Below, piece after piece: positions 16,458-23,559 of a DNA stretch of 36,835 nt. Below the pieces are notes generated by a model. It was not told where the DNA came from and did no database searches. It saw only the letters and a program-made list of their open reading frames with translations. The position numbers and the translations under genes are program-made. Origin of the DNA: Clostridia bacterium (lineage in GTDB: Bacteria > Bacillota > Sulfobacillia > RBS10-35 > JAJYVM01); NCBI GenBank assembly GCA_027314765.1, contig DAHVAF010000030.1:1-36835 (forward strand), in the 5' to 3' direction. Position 1 is the stretch's first letter. Each line of letters opens with the position of its first letter.

Positions 16458-16481
16458 AGGGCGGCGCGACGCGCCGCCCTC

Positions 16482-17555
16482 CTAAACCTTCGCCCGAAGG
16501 TACTGGTCAGGCCATGGGTGCTCGACGCCGAGCGCGGCCGCCGCGTGCAGGCCCCAGTACGGGTCACGCAGGAACTGGCGGCCCAGCAGCACGAGGTCCG
16601 CGCGGCCCTCGGCGACGATGGCGTCGGCCTGCTGCGGCTCCGTGATCAGGCCCACCGCGGCCGTGGCGATGCCCGCCTCGCGCCGCACCCGCTCCGCGAA
16701 AGGGACCTGGTAGCCCGGGCCCATGGGGATGCGGGGCGCGGGCAGGGTGCCGCCCGAGGAGCAGTCGATGACGTCCACGCCGTCCTCGCGCAGCAGGCGG
16801 GCGGCCTCGACGGACTGCGCGACGTCCCAGCCGCCGCTCTCGGCCCAGTCGGTGGCCGAGATGCGCACCCAGAGCGGCAGGCGCTCCGGCCAGACCCGGC
16901 GGACGGCGGCGACGACCTCGCGCAGCAGGCGCGTGCGGTTCGCGAAGGAGCCGCCGTAGGCGTCGGTGCGCTGGTTGGAGAGCGGCGACAGGAACTCGTG
17001 GATCAGGTAGCCGTGGGCGCCGTGCAGCTCGATGACCTGGAAGCCGGCCTCCAGCGCGCGCCGGGCGGCGGCGGCGAAGGCGGCCACGACATCGGCGATG
17101 TCGGCTGGGGTCAGCTCGGCCGGGGCCTGGTCGGCCGGGGTGAACGGGAGCGGGCTGGGGGCGACCGGGTGCCAACCGCCCTCCGCGTCCGGGACGTGGC
17201 CGCGGCGGGTCTCCCAGGGGCGGAAGGTGGCTGCCTTGCGGCCGGCGTGGGCCAGCTGCATGCCGGGGACGGCGCCGCTTTGGCGGATGAAGGCCGTGAC
17301 GGGCTGAAGCGGGGCCACGTGGGCATCGCTCCAGATGCCGAGGTCCTGGGGGGCGATGCGCCCGCGGGCCTCCACGGCCGTGGCCTCCGTGAAGACCAGG
17401 CCGGCGCCGCCGACGGCGCGGGCGCCGAGATGGACCATGTGCCAGGCGTTGGCCATGCCGTCGAGGTCGTTGCACGAATACATGCACATGGGCGAGACGA
17501 CGATGCGGTTGCGCAGGCGGATCTCGCGCAGCTGGCAGGGGTCGAAGAGCCTCAA
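16482..17555 (-). CDS. Old Yellow Enzyme-family NADPH:flavin oxidoreductase (YqjM-like)
   Basis: 357 residues. An FMN-dependent ene-reductase that reduces activated C=C bonds with NAD(P)H. Seen: LRNRIVVSPMCMYSC at the N-terminus (the Cys typical of the YqjM subgroup), QLAHAGRKA, the substrate-binding HGAHGYLIHEFLSPLSNQR pattern, YGGSFANRTRLL, and the C-terminal FMN-phosphate site VGLITEPQQAD ... ADLVLLGRQFLRDPYW. I chose TTG at 17555: ggagg lies about 10 nt upstream and the family starts at RLFDP. An ATG farther upstream would add a leader encoded by short repeats. It may act in stress or xenobiotic metabolism. It stands alone on its strand. Confidence 0.92.
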   Translation of the reverse strand: MRLFDPCQLREIRLRNRIVVSPMCMYSCNDLDGMANAWHMVHLGARAVGGAGLVFTEATAVEARGRIAPQDLGIWSDAHVAPLQPVTAFIRQSGAVPGMQLAHAGRKAATFRPWETRRGHVPDAEGGWHPVAPSPLPFTPADQAPAELTPADIADVVAAFAAAARRALEAGFQVIELHGAHGYLIHEFLSPLSNQRTDAYGGSFANRTRLLREVVAAVRRVWPERLPLWVRISATDWAESGGWDVAQSVEAARLLREDGVDVIDCSSGGTLPAPRIPMGPGYQVPFAERVRREAGIATAAVGLITEPQQADAIVAEGRADLVLLGRQFLRDPYWGLHAAAALGVEHPWPDQYLRAKV

Positions 17556-17572
17556 GGCGGACGTGCCTCCGT

Positions 17573-17612
17573 TTTCGCTGCCGAATTTCGCTGCCGATTT
17601 TCCGCTGCCGAT
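17573..17612. repeat. Three copies of a 13-14-bp repeat in the leader of the OYE gene
   Basis: The phrase cgctgccga occurs three times in 40 bp, separated by t-rich spacers (ttt/tttt). It lies just upstream of the oxidoreductase Shine-Dalgarno sequence and may be a protein-binding site or simple slippage. Confidence 0.5.
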
Positions 17613-17621
17613 TCTATCATC

Positions 17622-17726
17622 GAAGCCGCTCGCGCGCGGACGACCGCGCGCTCCATGAAGCCGCTCGCGCAAAGACGACCGCGCGCTCCATGAAGCCCCT
17701 CGCGCAAGGACGACCGCGCGCTCCAG
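17622..17726. repeat. Three tandem 35-bp copies of a palindromic REP-like element
   Basis: gaagcc begins at 17622, 17657 and 17692, an exact 35-bp period. The first copy contains the palindrome gcgcgcgg-acga-ccgcgcgc; the other two have one degenerate arm. Single copies of the same element lie at 19347 and 20621. The array lies in the 255-bp interval between the divergent oxidoreductase and P-loop protein genes. Confidence 0.85.
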
Positions 17727-17810
17727 TGGTCAACCGCCGGGACCTTTGGCCCAGCCGGTCCCGACCCGCGGCCTATGGCATGGCGCGCCAGGGGTTTTTA
17801 TGCTCGTGCC

Positions 17811-18992
17811 ATGCAGGAGAAGTGGATCGTGGTCGGCGCCTGCCGGAGCGGCTGGCGCGAGGCTCTCGGCAGGGTGGGCATCCTCGTCGCGGCGGAGATC
17901 GGCGCGGCCGGCGCGGTGGCGGCCGCCCGCGAGCACGGCGCCATGGGGGTGCTGCTCGACGACGCGGCCGCGGGGCCTGACCCCCTGGCCACGGCCGCGG
18001 CGCTGGTGCGCGCCGGTCTCGCCGTGGTCCTGGTGGGCGGGCGGCCGGACCAGGAGGCCATCCGCCGCGCCATGGTCCTTGGCGTGCGCGACTACGTCGA
18101 CGAGCCGTTCACCCCGGCGGAGCTGGCGCAGGCCGTGGGCGCGGCGGCGACCGCCGGGCGCGGGCAGGGCAGTGGCCCGGGTGGGGGCGGGGGCGCCGGT
18201 GCGGGCGGCGGGTCCCTCGGGGGCCGGCTGATCGCCGTCTGCGGGCCGCGCGGCGGCTCGGGGCGGTCCTGCGTCGCCCTCAACCTCGCCATCAACATGG
18301 GGCTGATCGCGGGCCGCCCGGCCGCCGCCGTCGACCTCTGCCTCGACTTCGGGGCCCTGGCCGTGCTGTGCGGCCTGCAGCCGGAGCGCACGCTGGCGGA
18401 CGCGTGGCGCGCCAGCGGCGCGGTGAGCCCGGACGTCCTGTCGGAGCTGTGCTCGCCGGCGGAGCGGCTGCCCCTGCACGTCCTCGCCTCCCCCGCCGAC
18501 CCGTCGTTGGCCGCCGAGATCGCGGGCGAGACGGCGCGCGCGGGCGGCCGCGACTTCTACGGCGAGGTCCTGGGCGGCCTTGTCGCCCGCTTCCCGTGGG
18601 TCGTGGCCGACCTGCCGCCCGTGCCGTCGGAGGGGTGGCTCGCCGCCCTCGACCGCTCGGCCGTGGCCGTGGTCGTCGCCACGCCGGACGTGGCGGGCCT
18701 GGCGGCGCCGGGCAGGCTGGTGCGGCTGCTGGAGGCGCTGGGGGTCGACGGCGGCCGGCGCCGCGTCGTGCTGAACGCGCCGTGGGGACCGTCGCGGGTG
18801 ACCCCGGGCGCCGCGGCCGAGGTCGTCGGCGCGCCCGTCGTCCTGGCCCTCCCCTTCGACCCCTCGGTCGGCCCCGCCGCCGACGCGGGCCAGCCGCTGG
18901 CGGGCCGGCGCCACCGCGGCCCGTTCGCGCGCGCGCTGGCCAACCTGGCTCGGCAGCTGGCCGAGCCGCAGGTGGCGAGAAGCGCGAGCTGA
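17811..18992 (+). CDS. CpaE/TadZ-like protein: receiver-like domain plus MinD-type P-loop with degenerate Walker A
   Basis: 393 residues. Residues 1-110 resemble a receiver domain without a clear phosphoacceptor (VVLVGGRPDQEAIRRAMVLG, VRDYVDEPFTPAELAQAV). A Gly-rich linker (114-135) follows, then a MinD/ParA-type ATPase domain beginning IAVCGPRGGSGRSCVALNLA. Both signature lysines of the deviant Walker A motif (KGGxGKS) are arginine here (R147, R152). VVADLPPVP is the Walker B position and VVVATPDVAGLAAPGRLVRLLE follows as in TadZ/CpaE. Family members position pilus or cell-pole machinery, but no tad genes are visible. The protein may bind nucleotide weakly or act as a scaffold. The ATG start is chosen by homology; its Shine-Dalgarno sequence is poor. 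Confidence 0.7.
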   Translation: MQEKWIVVGACRSGWREALGRVGILVAAEIGAAGAVAAAREHGAMGVLLDDAAAGPDPLATAAALVRAGLAVVLVGGRPDQEAIRRAMVLGVRDYVDEPFTPAELAQAVGAAATAGRGQGSGPGGGGGAGAGGGSLGGRLIAVCGPRGGSGRSCVALNLAINMGLIAGRPAAAVDLCLDFGALAVLCGLQPERTLADAWRASGAVSPDVLSELCSPAERLPLHVLASPADPSLAAEIAGETARAGGRDFYGEVLGGLVARFPWVVADLPPVPSEGWLAALDRSAVAVVVATPDVAGLAAPGRLVRLLEALGVDGGRRRVVLNAPWGPSRVTPGAAAEVVGAPVVLALPFDPSVGPAADAGQPLAGRRHRGPFARALANLARQLAEPQVARSAS

Positions 18993-19009
18993 GCGGCACG
19001 CCCGACGCC

Positions 19010-19387
19010 TCAGGGCAGCCGCTTGCCGCAAGCCATGCAGAACTTCCAGCCCGCCTCGGCGGGGTGCCCGCACCACGGGCAGAAGCGGGAGCGGCCCCTG
19101 CGCCCGGGCTCGCCGGCGGCGGCAAGCGGAGCCACCCCGTCGCCGCGGTGGAGCTCGATGCCCCGCGGCCCGCGGCTGCGCGTCCACAGGGCGCCGCTCC
19201 GCTCGAAGCCCTGGATGAGGTAGTAGAGGCGCTGCGGCGGGACGCCCATGTCACGCGCCAGATCGCGCACGGGCACGACCAGCGCGCCCTGCGCCGCGGC
19301 GATCCGATCGCAGAGCGCATCCAGAACGGCCTGGCGCTCTTCCTTTAAGCCGCTCGCACGCGGACGACCGCGCGCTTCATCGGCCAT
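19010..19387 (-). CDS. Winged-helix-like protein with C-terminal zinc ribbon, function unknown
   Basis: 125 residues. After a basic start encoded by the REP-like element (ARGRPRASGL), residues about 20-75 look like a helix-turn-helix unit (VLDALCDRIAAA, VRDLARDMGVPPQRLYYLI, FERSGALWTRSRG). The last 25 residues are a zinc ribbon, CPWCG ... FCMACGKRLP. No signal peptide or membrane segment. A DNA- or RNA-binding role is inferred from the two domains only. ATG at 19387 has gaggcggag upstream. It is convergent with the P-loop protein gene, with 17 bp between the stops. Confidence 0.65.
   Translation of the reverse strand: MADEARGRPRASGLKEERQAVLDALCDRIAAAQGALVVPVRDLARDMGVPPQRLYYLIQGFERSGALWTRSRGPRGIELHRGDGVAPLAAAGEPGRRGRSRFCPWCGHPAEAGWKFCMACGKRLP
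19347..19380. repeat. Single REP-like palindromic element inside a gene start
   Basis: It begins aagccgctcgcacgcgg and then reads acgaccgcgcgcttcat, the same element as at 17622 and 20621. Here it supplies codons about 3-14 of the zinc-ribbon gene. Confidence 0.75.
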
Positions 19388-19426
19388 CTCCGCCTCACCC
19401 CTGCTCGATTCTACCCGTGGACGGAA

Positions 19427-20215
19427 TCAGAGGCCGGAATCCGAGGCCGGGATCAGATCGAACACGGCGATCTCGGGCGGACAGAACAGGCGCAGCGGCA
19501 GGTGGACGGTGCCAAGGCCGCGGCTGACGAAGAGCAGCGTGCGCCCCTCGCGGTACTCCCCCATCACGTAGCGGCGGCCGAGGCGGCTGGCCGTGAGCAG
19601 GGCGCCGATCCCGGGCAGGCGCACCTGGCCGCCGTGCGTGTGGCCGGCCAGCGCCAGGTCGACCCCCGCGGCCACGGCCTGCGGAAAGAGCTCCGGGCTA
19701 TGGGTCAGCAATAGTGTCGGCGCGCCCTGCGGCGCGCCGTGCAACGCCGCAGCCAGGTTCGGGCGGCCGCGATGCGGGTCGTCGGTCCCGGCGATCCAGA
19801 CCCCGCGCCAGAGCTCCCCCCGGTTCGCCAGCACCGTGTACCCGTGGGCCTCCAGGCGGGCGATGACGGCGGCGCGGCCGGCGCGGCGGTCGTGGTTGCC
19901 GAGGACGGCGAAGCGGGCGGCGGCGGCTGGCCAGATGGCGTCCATCCGCGCCAGGGTCGCCTCGGTGCGGGGCAGGTCGCGGCCGGCCGTGGCCAAATCG
20001 CCGGTGAAGGCGATCAGGTCCGGCGCCGGCGCATTCCAGCGCATGCGCGAGAGGTTGCGGCCGTGGAGGTCGGTCCAGTGCAGCAGCCGGATGGGCCTCT
20101 GCAGGTGCGGGAGCTCGACGGTGTGGGCGGAGACCCCCAGCAGGCCGGGCTCGAGGCCGCCGGCGTAGACGCCGGCGGCCACCAGCAGCGCTGCGGCCTC
20201 GGGCAGCAGGCTCAC
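19427..20215 (-). CDS. Calcineurin-like metallophosphoesterase (YkuE/YaeI type)
   Basis: 262 residues. A dinuclear-metal phosphoesterase. A hydrophobic N-terminus (LLPEAAALLVAAGVYAGG) could be a membrane anchor. Motifs in order: HWTDLHG (D-x-H), FTGDLATAGRDL (GD), VLGNHDRRAG (GNHD), TLLLTHSPELF (H) and LALAGHTHGGQVRLPG (GHTH). This matches the YkuE/YaeI subgroup, some members of which act on lipid-linked phosphates such as UDP-diacylglucosamine, though the substrate here is unproven. The GTG start overlaps the DUF503 stop, so both are one transcript. Confidence 0.88.
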   Translation of the reverse strand: MSLLPEAAALLVAAGVYAGGLEPGLLGVSAHTVELPHLQRPIRLLHWTDLHGRNLSRMRWNAPAPDLIAFTGDLATAGRDLPRTEATLARMDAIWPAAAARFAVLGNHDRRAGRAAVIARLEAHGYTVLANRGELWRGVWIAGTDDPHRGRPNLAAALHGAPQGAPTLLLTHSPELFPQAVAAGVDLALAGHTHGGQVRLPGIGALLTASRLGRRYVMGEYREGRTLLFVSRGLGTVHLPLRLFCPPEIAVFDLIPASDSGL

Positions 20216-20493
20216 AGGCGGTCCGTCTGCACGTCGACGATCTCGACGGGGAAGTTACCCCCGATGTAGCGCACGGCCGCGTTCAGCGTCTGCTCCACGT
20301 GGCGCCACTCGTTGCCGACGGCGGCCAGGCCGATGCGCGCGTCCTGGGGCCGGTCCAAGTCGCCCACCTCCGCCACGGCCAGCTGGAAGCGCGCGCGGGT
20401 GCGCACGATCAGCGAGCTCACCACCGACCGCTTATCCTTCAGGGTACGCGCGCCGTCGATGCGCAGCACCAACTCCGTCGCGCCGACGATCAC
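20212..20493 (-). CDS. DUF503 / YlxP-like protein
   Basis: 93 residues, the normal length for this family. It begins MIVGATELVLRIDGARTLKD and contains KRSVVSSLIVRTRARFQLAVAEV, EWRHVEQTLNAAVRYI and a C-terminal VEIVDVQTD, all family hallmarks. The fold is ferredoxin-like; in Bacillota the gene usually sits near rbfA in the translation operon, and some members are discussed as ribosome-associated factors. Here it is instead coupled to a metallophosphoesterase. GTG at 20493 is chosen by family length. Confidence 0.85.
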   Translation of the reverse strand: MIVGATELVLRIDGARTLKDKRSVVSSLIVRTRARFQLAVAEVGDLDRPQDARIGLAAVGNEWRHVEQTLNAAVRYIGGNFPVEIVDVQTDRL

Positions 20494-20620
20494 GGGGTTG
20501 CCGCCGCCAGGGCCGGGTGGCCGGAGTGCACGCGGCGCGCGGCCATCGCGGGGCGACGGCGGCATGCGTCACCGCGCGAATGGTCGGTCCGCCGTCGCTT
20601 GCCGCGCACGACCTTCACCT

Positions 20621-20654
20621 AAGCCGCACGCACGCGGACGACCGCGCGCTTCAT
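20621..20654. repeat. Single REP-like palindromic element at the hydrolase 3' end
   Basis: It begins aagccgcacgcacgcgg and then reads acgaccgcgcgcttcat. It overlaps the stop codon of the hydrolase gene and lies in the 3' direction of it. Fifth copy of the element in about 3 kb. Confidence 0.75.
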
Positions 20655-21463
20655 CGGGTGGCCGCCGCCAGGGCCACCTGGCGGATGAAGCTGTCGCCGT
20701 CGTCGGGCCGCTCGGCCAGCACGGAGTGGCCGCAGGGCCAGCGCACGACCTGCAGGTCCGGCATCGCGTCCTCCAGCACGTCGGCGTCGGCGACGGGCAG
20801 CACCTGGTCGTGGAGGCCCCAGCCGAGCCGGGCCGGGCAGCGGATGGCGGCGAGCGTCGACCGGAGGTCGGGGAAGGCGTAGAAGTCGTGCAGGCCGATC
20901 AGGGCGCGGCAGCGGCGCATGCTCCAGGCATAGGCGGCCCGCTCGTCGGCGGGGACGGCCATCACATCGCTGACGACGTAGCGGAAGAACCGCTCGCGGA
21001 TGTACGGGAGCGAGACCAGGGTGAGGAGGAGGCGGCTGATCCCCGGGCGGGCGAAGGCGGGCGGGACCCGATAGCCATGCGGGACGGCCACCGGTGCGAG
21101 GATGCCCAGGGCGGCGACCCGGTCGGGGTAGCGCGCGGCCCAGTCGATGGCGACCATCCCGCCAAAGGAGTGGCCGACCAGCACGGCCGGACCGAGGTCG
21201 CGGTGGCGGGCCCACGCCTCCATGGCGTCGGCGTAGTCGTACAGCTGCTGGGGGGTGCGCACCAGGCTGGTGCGCCCGAAGCCGGGGAGGTCGGGCGCCC
21301 ACATGGCGAACGCGCCGGCGAGGCGGGCCATCGTCCGGCGCCACTGACGGCCGGAGGACAGCAGGCCGTGGAGCAGGATGACGTCCGGAGCCGGTCCCGG
21401 CAGCCAGTGGGCGTGGACACGGAGGGCCGCATGGCCGCCGCGGGCCGCGGGGTGCGCGACCAG
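20651..21463 (-). CDS. Alpha/beta-hydrolase, probable CTG start
   Basis: 270 residues. Seen: oxyanion motif VILLHGLLSSGRQW, a cap-domain region, nucleophile elbow VGHSFGGMVAIDWAARYPDR, acid region WGLHDQVLP, and the catalytic His in WPCGHSVLAERP. The reaction could be ester, lactone or C-C hydrolysis. The frame needed for VILLHGLL has no ATG, GTG or TTG between its upstream TGA near 21578 and an internal ATG at 21331, which would delete the oxyanion strand. A very strong Shine-Dalgarno sequence, ggaaggagg, lies 8 nt before an in-frame CTG at 21463, so I call CTG as the start. The stop codon is embedded in a REP-like element. Confidence 0.82.
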   Translation of the reverse strand: MVAHPAARGGHAALRVHAHWLPGPAPDVILLHGLLSSGRQWRRTMARLAGAFAMWAPDLPGFGRTSLVRTPQQLYDYADAMEAWARHRDLGPAVLVGHSFGGMVAIDWAARYPDRVAALGILAPVAVPHGYRVPPAFARPGISRLLLTLVSLPYIRERFFRYVVSDVMAVPADERAAYAWSMRRCRALIGLHDFYAFPDLRSTLAAIRCPARLGWGLHDQVLPVADADVLEDAMPDLQVVRWPCGHSVLAERPDDGDSFIRQVALAAATR

Positions 21464-21576
21464 GTCGTCGACCTCCTTCCAACCGGGCGTTTCGTGTCGC
21501 CTCCTGTCGAATGGGCCACATTCGGCTTTACGGGCGCCGGCCGCCCGCCGATACAGGCTGCGAGGGGGGCGGGCCG

Positions 21577-21675
21577 GTGTTGGACCTCATGGCGGCCGGA
21601 TTCACAGGCTTCTGCCTCGGTTGGCTCTTCGCGCGCACGAGCGCCATGCCCTCGCGCCACCGTCGCGGCCTGTAG
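21577..21675 (+). CDS. Possible 32-residue single-pass membrane peptide
   Basis: GTG at 21577 follows gagggggg with a 7-nt gap. The product begins MLDLMAAGFTGFCLGWLFAR, continues TSAMPSRHRRGL and ends at TAG 21675. That gives a short hydrophobic segment (about residues 5-19) with a positively charged C-terminal tail, the pattern of small membrane proteins. It sits in the interval between two divergent genes and upstream of the methyltransferase gene, so it could also be a leader peptide. No homologue is recognised; the call rests on start context and hydropathy only. Confidence 0.35.
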   Translation: MLDLMAAGFTGFCLGWLFARTSAMPSRHRRGL

Positions 21676-21718
21676 GACCACGCCGCACTAGGGTACCACC
21701 GAAAGGCGGGGTTTTGCT

Positions 21719-22765
21719 CTGCTGCGCGATGAGGAGCGCAACGCCATCGCAGCGCTGCGGCGGCACCTCGACGCAACCCGCTACGCGGAGCTCTATCGGA
21801 GCGTCATCCTCGGCCCGGGCGAGCCCGGACCGTTCGCTGCCGACGTGGCGGCGGCGCGGCGGCGGGCGGCCGCGGCGGGCGGCCGATCACTGCATCTTCT
21901 CGGCCTGGGTGAGGCGGTGGGATGGGACGACATGACGGCGGAGGAGCGCGCCCTTGTGGCGCTGCTGGACGAGGCCGGGCTCGGCGGCGATGCTCCGGGC
22001 GGCGCGTGGCGCACCGATGGCTGGGTGGTCGTGCCGTTGCGCGGCGGACATCTGCTGGCCGACTGTCCGCGGGCGTATGGCGGGCATGAGGTCCGCGTCT
22101 ACCTCGGCCCCGACTCCGTGCTGCTGGCGCGGGCCCTCCCCCAGTCGCCCGGGCTCCGCGTGCTGGACCTGGGCGCCGGCTGCGGGGTGCAGGGGCTGCT
22201 CGGGGTGCCGGAACCGCGCGAGGCTGTGCTGACCGACATCGAGCCGCGCGCCGCGCGGTTCTGCGCGCTGAACGCCGAGCTCTGCGGGCGGACGGACAGG
22301 GTGCGCGTGGTGCTCGGGGACCTCTATGCCCCGGTGGTCGGGGAGCGCTTCGACCTCATCGCCTGCCTGCCGCCGTACGTCCCCGTGCCGGACGGGGTGC
22401 CGTACACGGACGTGGCCAACGGCGGGCGGGACGGGCTGGCGCTGCTGCGCCGGCTGCTCGGCGGCGCGGGCGACCACCTGCGGCCCGGCGGCCAACTGGT
22501 GGCCGTGTGCCAGCTGCTGGCCGGCGCGGACGGGCCGCTGCTGGCGGGCGAGGTGGCGACGCTGGCGCCAGGCCTGCGCGTCACCCTGGAGGTCTTCTCG
22601 CGGTCGCCGGCCGTCGCCCTGGCCGCCGACCTGACGGCGGGATTGGCCAGCCGGGTGGACGGCTGGACAGACGCGATGCTCGCCACGGCGTACGCGGCGG
22701 AGTTCCGGCGGCTCGGCGCCACCGAGGCCCTCGGGGTCGTGCTGCGCGCGGCGCGGCCGGCCTAG
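21719..22765 (+). CDS. Class I methyltransferase (release-factor/HemK-like fold), probable CTG start
   Basis: 348 residues. An N-terminal helical region (RNAIAALRRHLDATRYAELY, LHLLGLGEAVGWDDMTAEE) precedes the Rossmann core: VRVYLGPDSVLLARALP, motif I VLDLGAGCGVQGLLG, VLTDIEPRAARFCALNAELCG, and LIACLPPYVPVP, a variant of the NPPY motif of N-methyltransferases with Leu in place of Asn. The core suggests methylation of an amide or base nitrogen. The N-terminal region is open back to a TAG near 21688 and is family-like, yet contains no ATG, GTG or TTG before GTG 21845. CTG at 21719, 7 nt after gcgggg and 12 nt after aaagg, is the best start. The stop shares CTAG with the convergent membrane-protein gene. 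Confidence 0.75.
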   Translation: MLRDEERNAIAALRRHLDATRYAELYRSVILGPGEPGPFAADVAAARRRAAAAGGRSLHLLGLGEAVGWDDMTAEERALVALLDEAGLGGDAPGGAWRTDGWVVVPLRGGHLLADCPRAYGGHEVRVYLGPDSVLLARALPQSPGLRVLDLGAGCGVQGLLGVPEPREAVLTDIEPRAARFCALNAELCGRTDRVRVVLGDLYAPVVGERFDLIACLPPYVPVPDGVPYTDVANGGRDGLALLRRLLGGAGDHLRPGGQLVAVCQLLAGADGPLLAGEVATLAPGLRVTLEVFSRSPAVALAADLTAGLASRVDGWTDAMLATAYAAEFRRLGATEALGVVLRAARPA

Positions 22766-23184
22766 GACTGCGCAGCGCGCCGCAGGCGGCCGCCCAAGGT
22801 CTCGCCAAGCCCGATGGCGGCGATGCCGACCAGCAGGTGCAGGACCTGGATGACCCAATGGGCGGCACCCGGCACCAGGCCCGTCTGGGTGAAGCCGAGG
22901 ACCGCCACCACCACGCCCCACACGATGGAGGCGGTGGCGAGGCCGCCGGCGGTGCGGAGCGCGAGCACGGCCAGGCCCAGCAGCGCGAGCACAAAGAGGA
23001 TCCCCACCGTGATGTGCAGGGGGATCAGCGACGTCGCGGACCCCGACCAGAACAGAATGCCCAGGATCAGCTGGAACAGACCGGTCACGCGCACGAGCAT
23101 GAGCAGGGTCGTCGCGGTCTTGCGCAGGGCGGATGCCGCCTTTCGGCGCCCAGACTTCGCGCCGAGAGGCGGCGATTCCCTCAC
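22762..23184 (-). CDS. Small four-helix membrane protein, function unknown
   Basis: 140 residues. A basic N-terminus (AKSGRRKAASALRKTATTLL) is followed by four hydrophobic segments: VTGLFQLILGILFW, LHITVGILFVLALLGLAVLA, ASIVWGVVVAVLGFT and WVIQVLHLLVGIAAIGLG. The third and fourth resemble small integral membrane proteins of unknown function found in soil bacteria. GTG at 23184 overlaps the stop of the SHOCT gene (GTGA), with gggagg 10 nt upstream, so the two are translationally coupled. They lie divergent from a two-component system that may control them. Confidence 0.7.
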   Translation of the reverse strand: MRESPPLGAKSGRRKAASALRKTATTLLMLVRVTGLFQLILGILFWSGSATSLIPLHITVGILFVLALLGLAVLALRTAGGLATASIVWGVVVAVLGFTQTGLVPGAAHWVIQVLHLLVGIAAIGLGETLGGRLRRAAQS

Positions 23185-23435
23185 TTGCTGAGGACCTCCC
23201 TGAGTCGCTGGTACTCGGCCTCGGTGATCTCGCCGCTCGCCAGGCGGCGCTTCAGGACCGCCTCGGCGTCGCCGAAGCCGCCGTGACCATACCCGCCGCG
23301 ATGCCAGCCGCCGGGGCCCCAGCCCCAGGGGCCGTAGCGGCGGAACAGGATCAGCCGGATCACGCCGAAGATCAGGAACACGCCCAGGAGCACAAAGAAG
23401 AAGCCGAACGGCGGGAACCAGTACCCCCACCACAT
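23181..23435 (-). CDS. SHOCT-domain small membrane protein
   Basis: 84 residues. It starts MWWGYWFPPFGFFFVLLGVF, one membrane segment (about 8-30), followed by a Gly/Trp-rich linker (GPWGWGPGGWHRGGYGHGG) and a C-terminal SHOCT motif (VLKRRLASGEITEAEYQRLR). SHOCT segments are short two-helix oligomerisation modules. Such proteins are often encoded next to two-component systems. ATG at 23435 has ggagg 10 nt upstream. It is the first gene of a two-gene unit divergent from the response regulator. Confidence 0.85.
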   Translation of the reverse strand: MWWGYWFPPFGFFFVLLGVFLIFGVIRLILFRRYGPWGWGPGGWHRGGYGHGGFGDAEAVLKRRLASGEITEAEYQRLREVLSK

Positions 23436-23559
23436 GTGCCGACCACCTCCGCGCCCAGCATGGCAGCCGGCCTTGGAGGCGCTTTGGAGCGATTGTGGCG
23501 ATTTTGTGGAGCCGGCGCGCGGGCCGGATGGCTGCGCTACGCTGCAGGTACGGAGGGGG

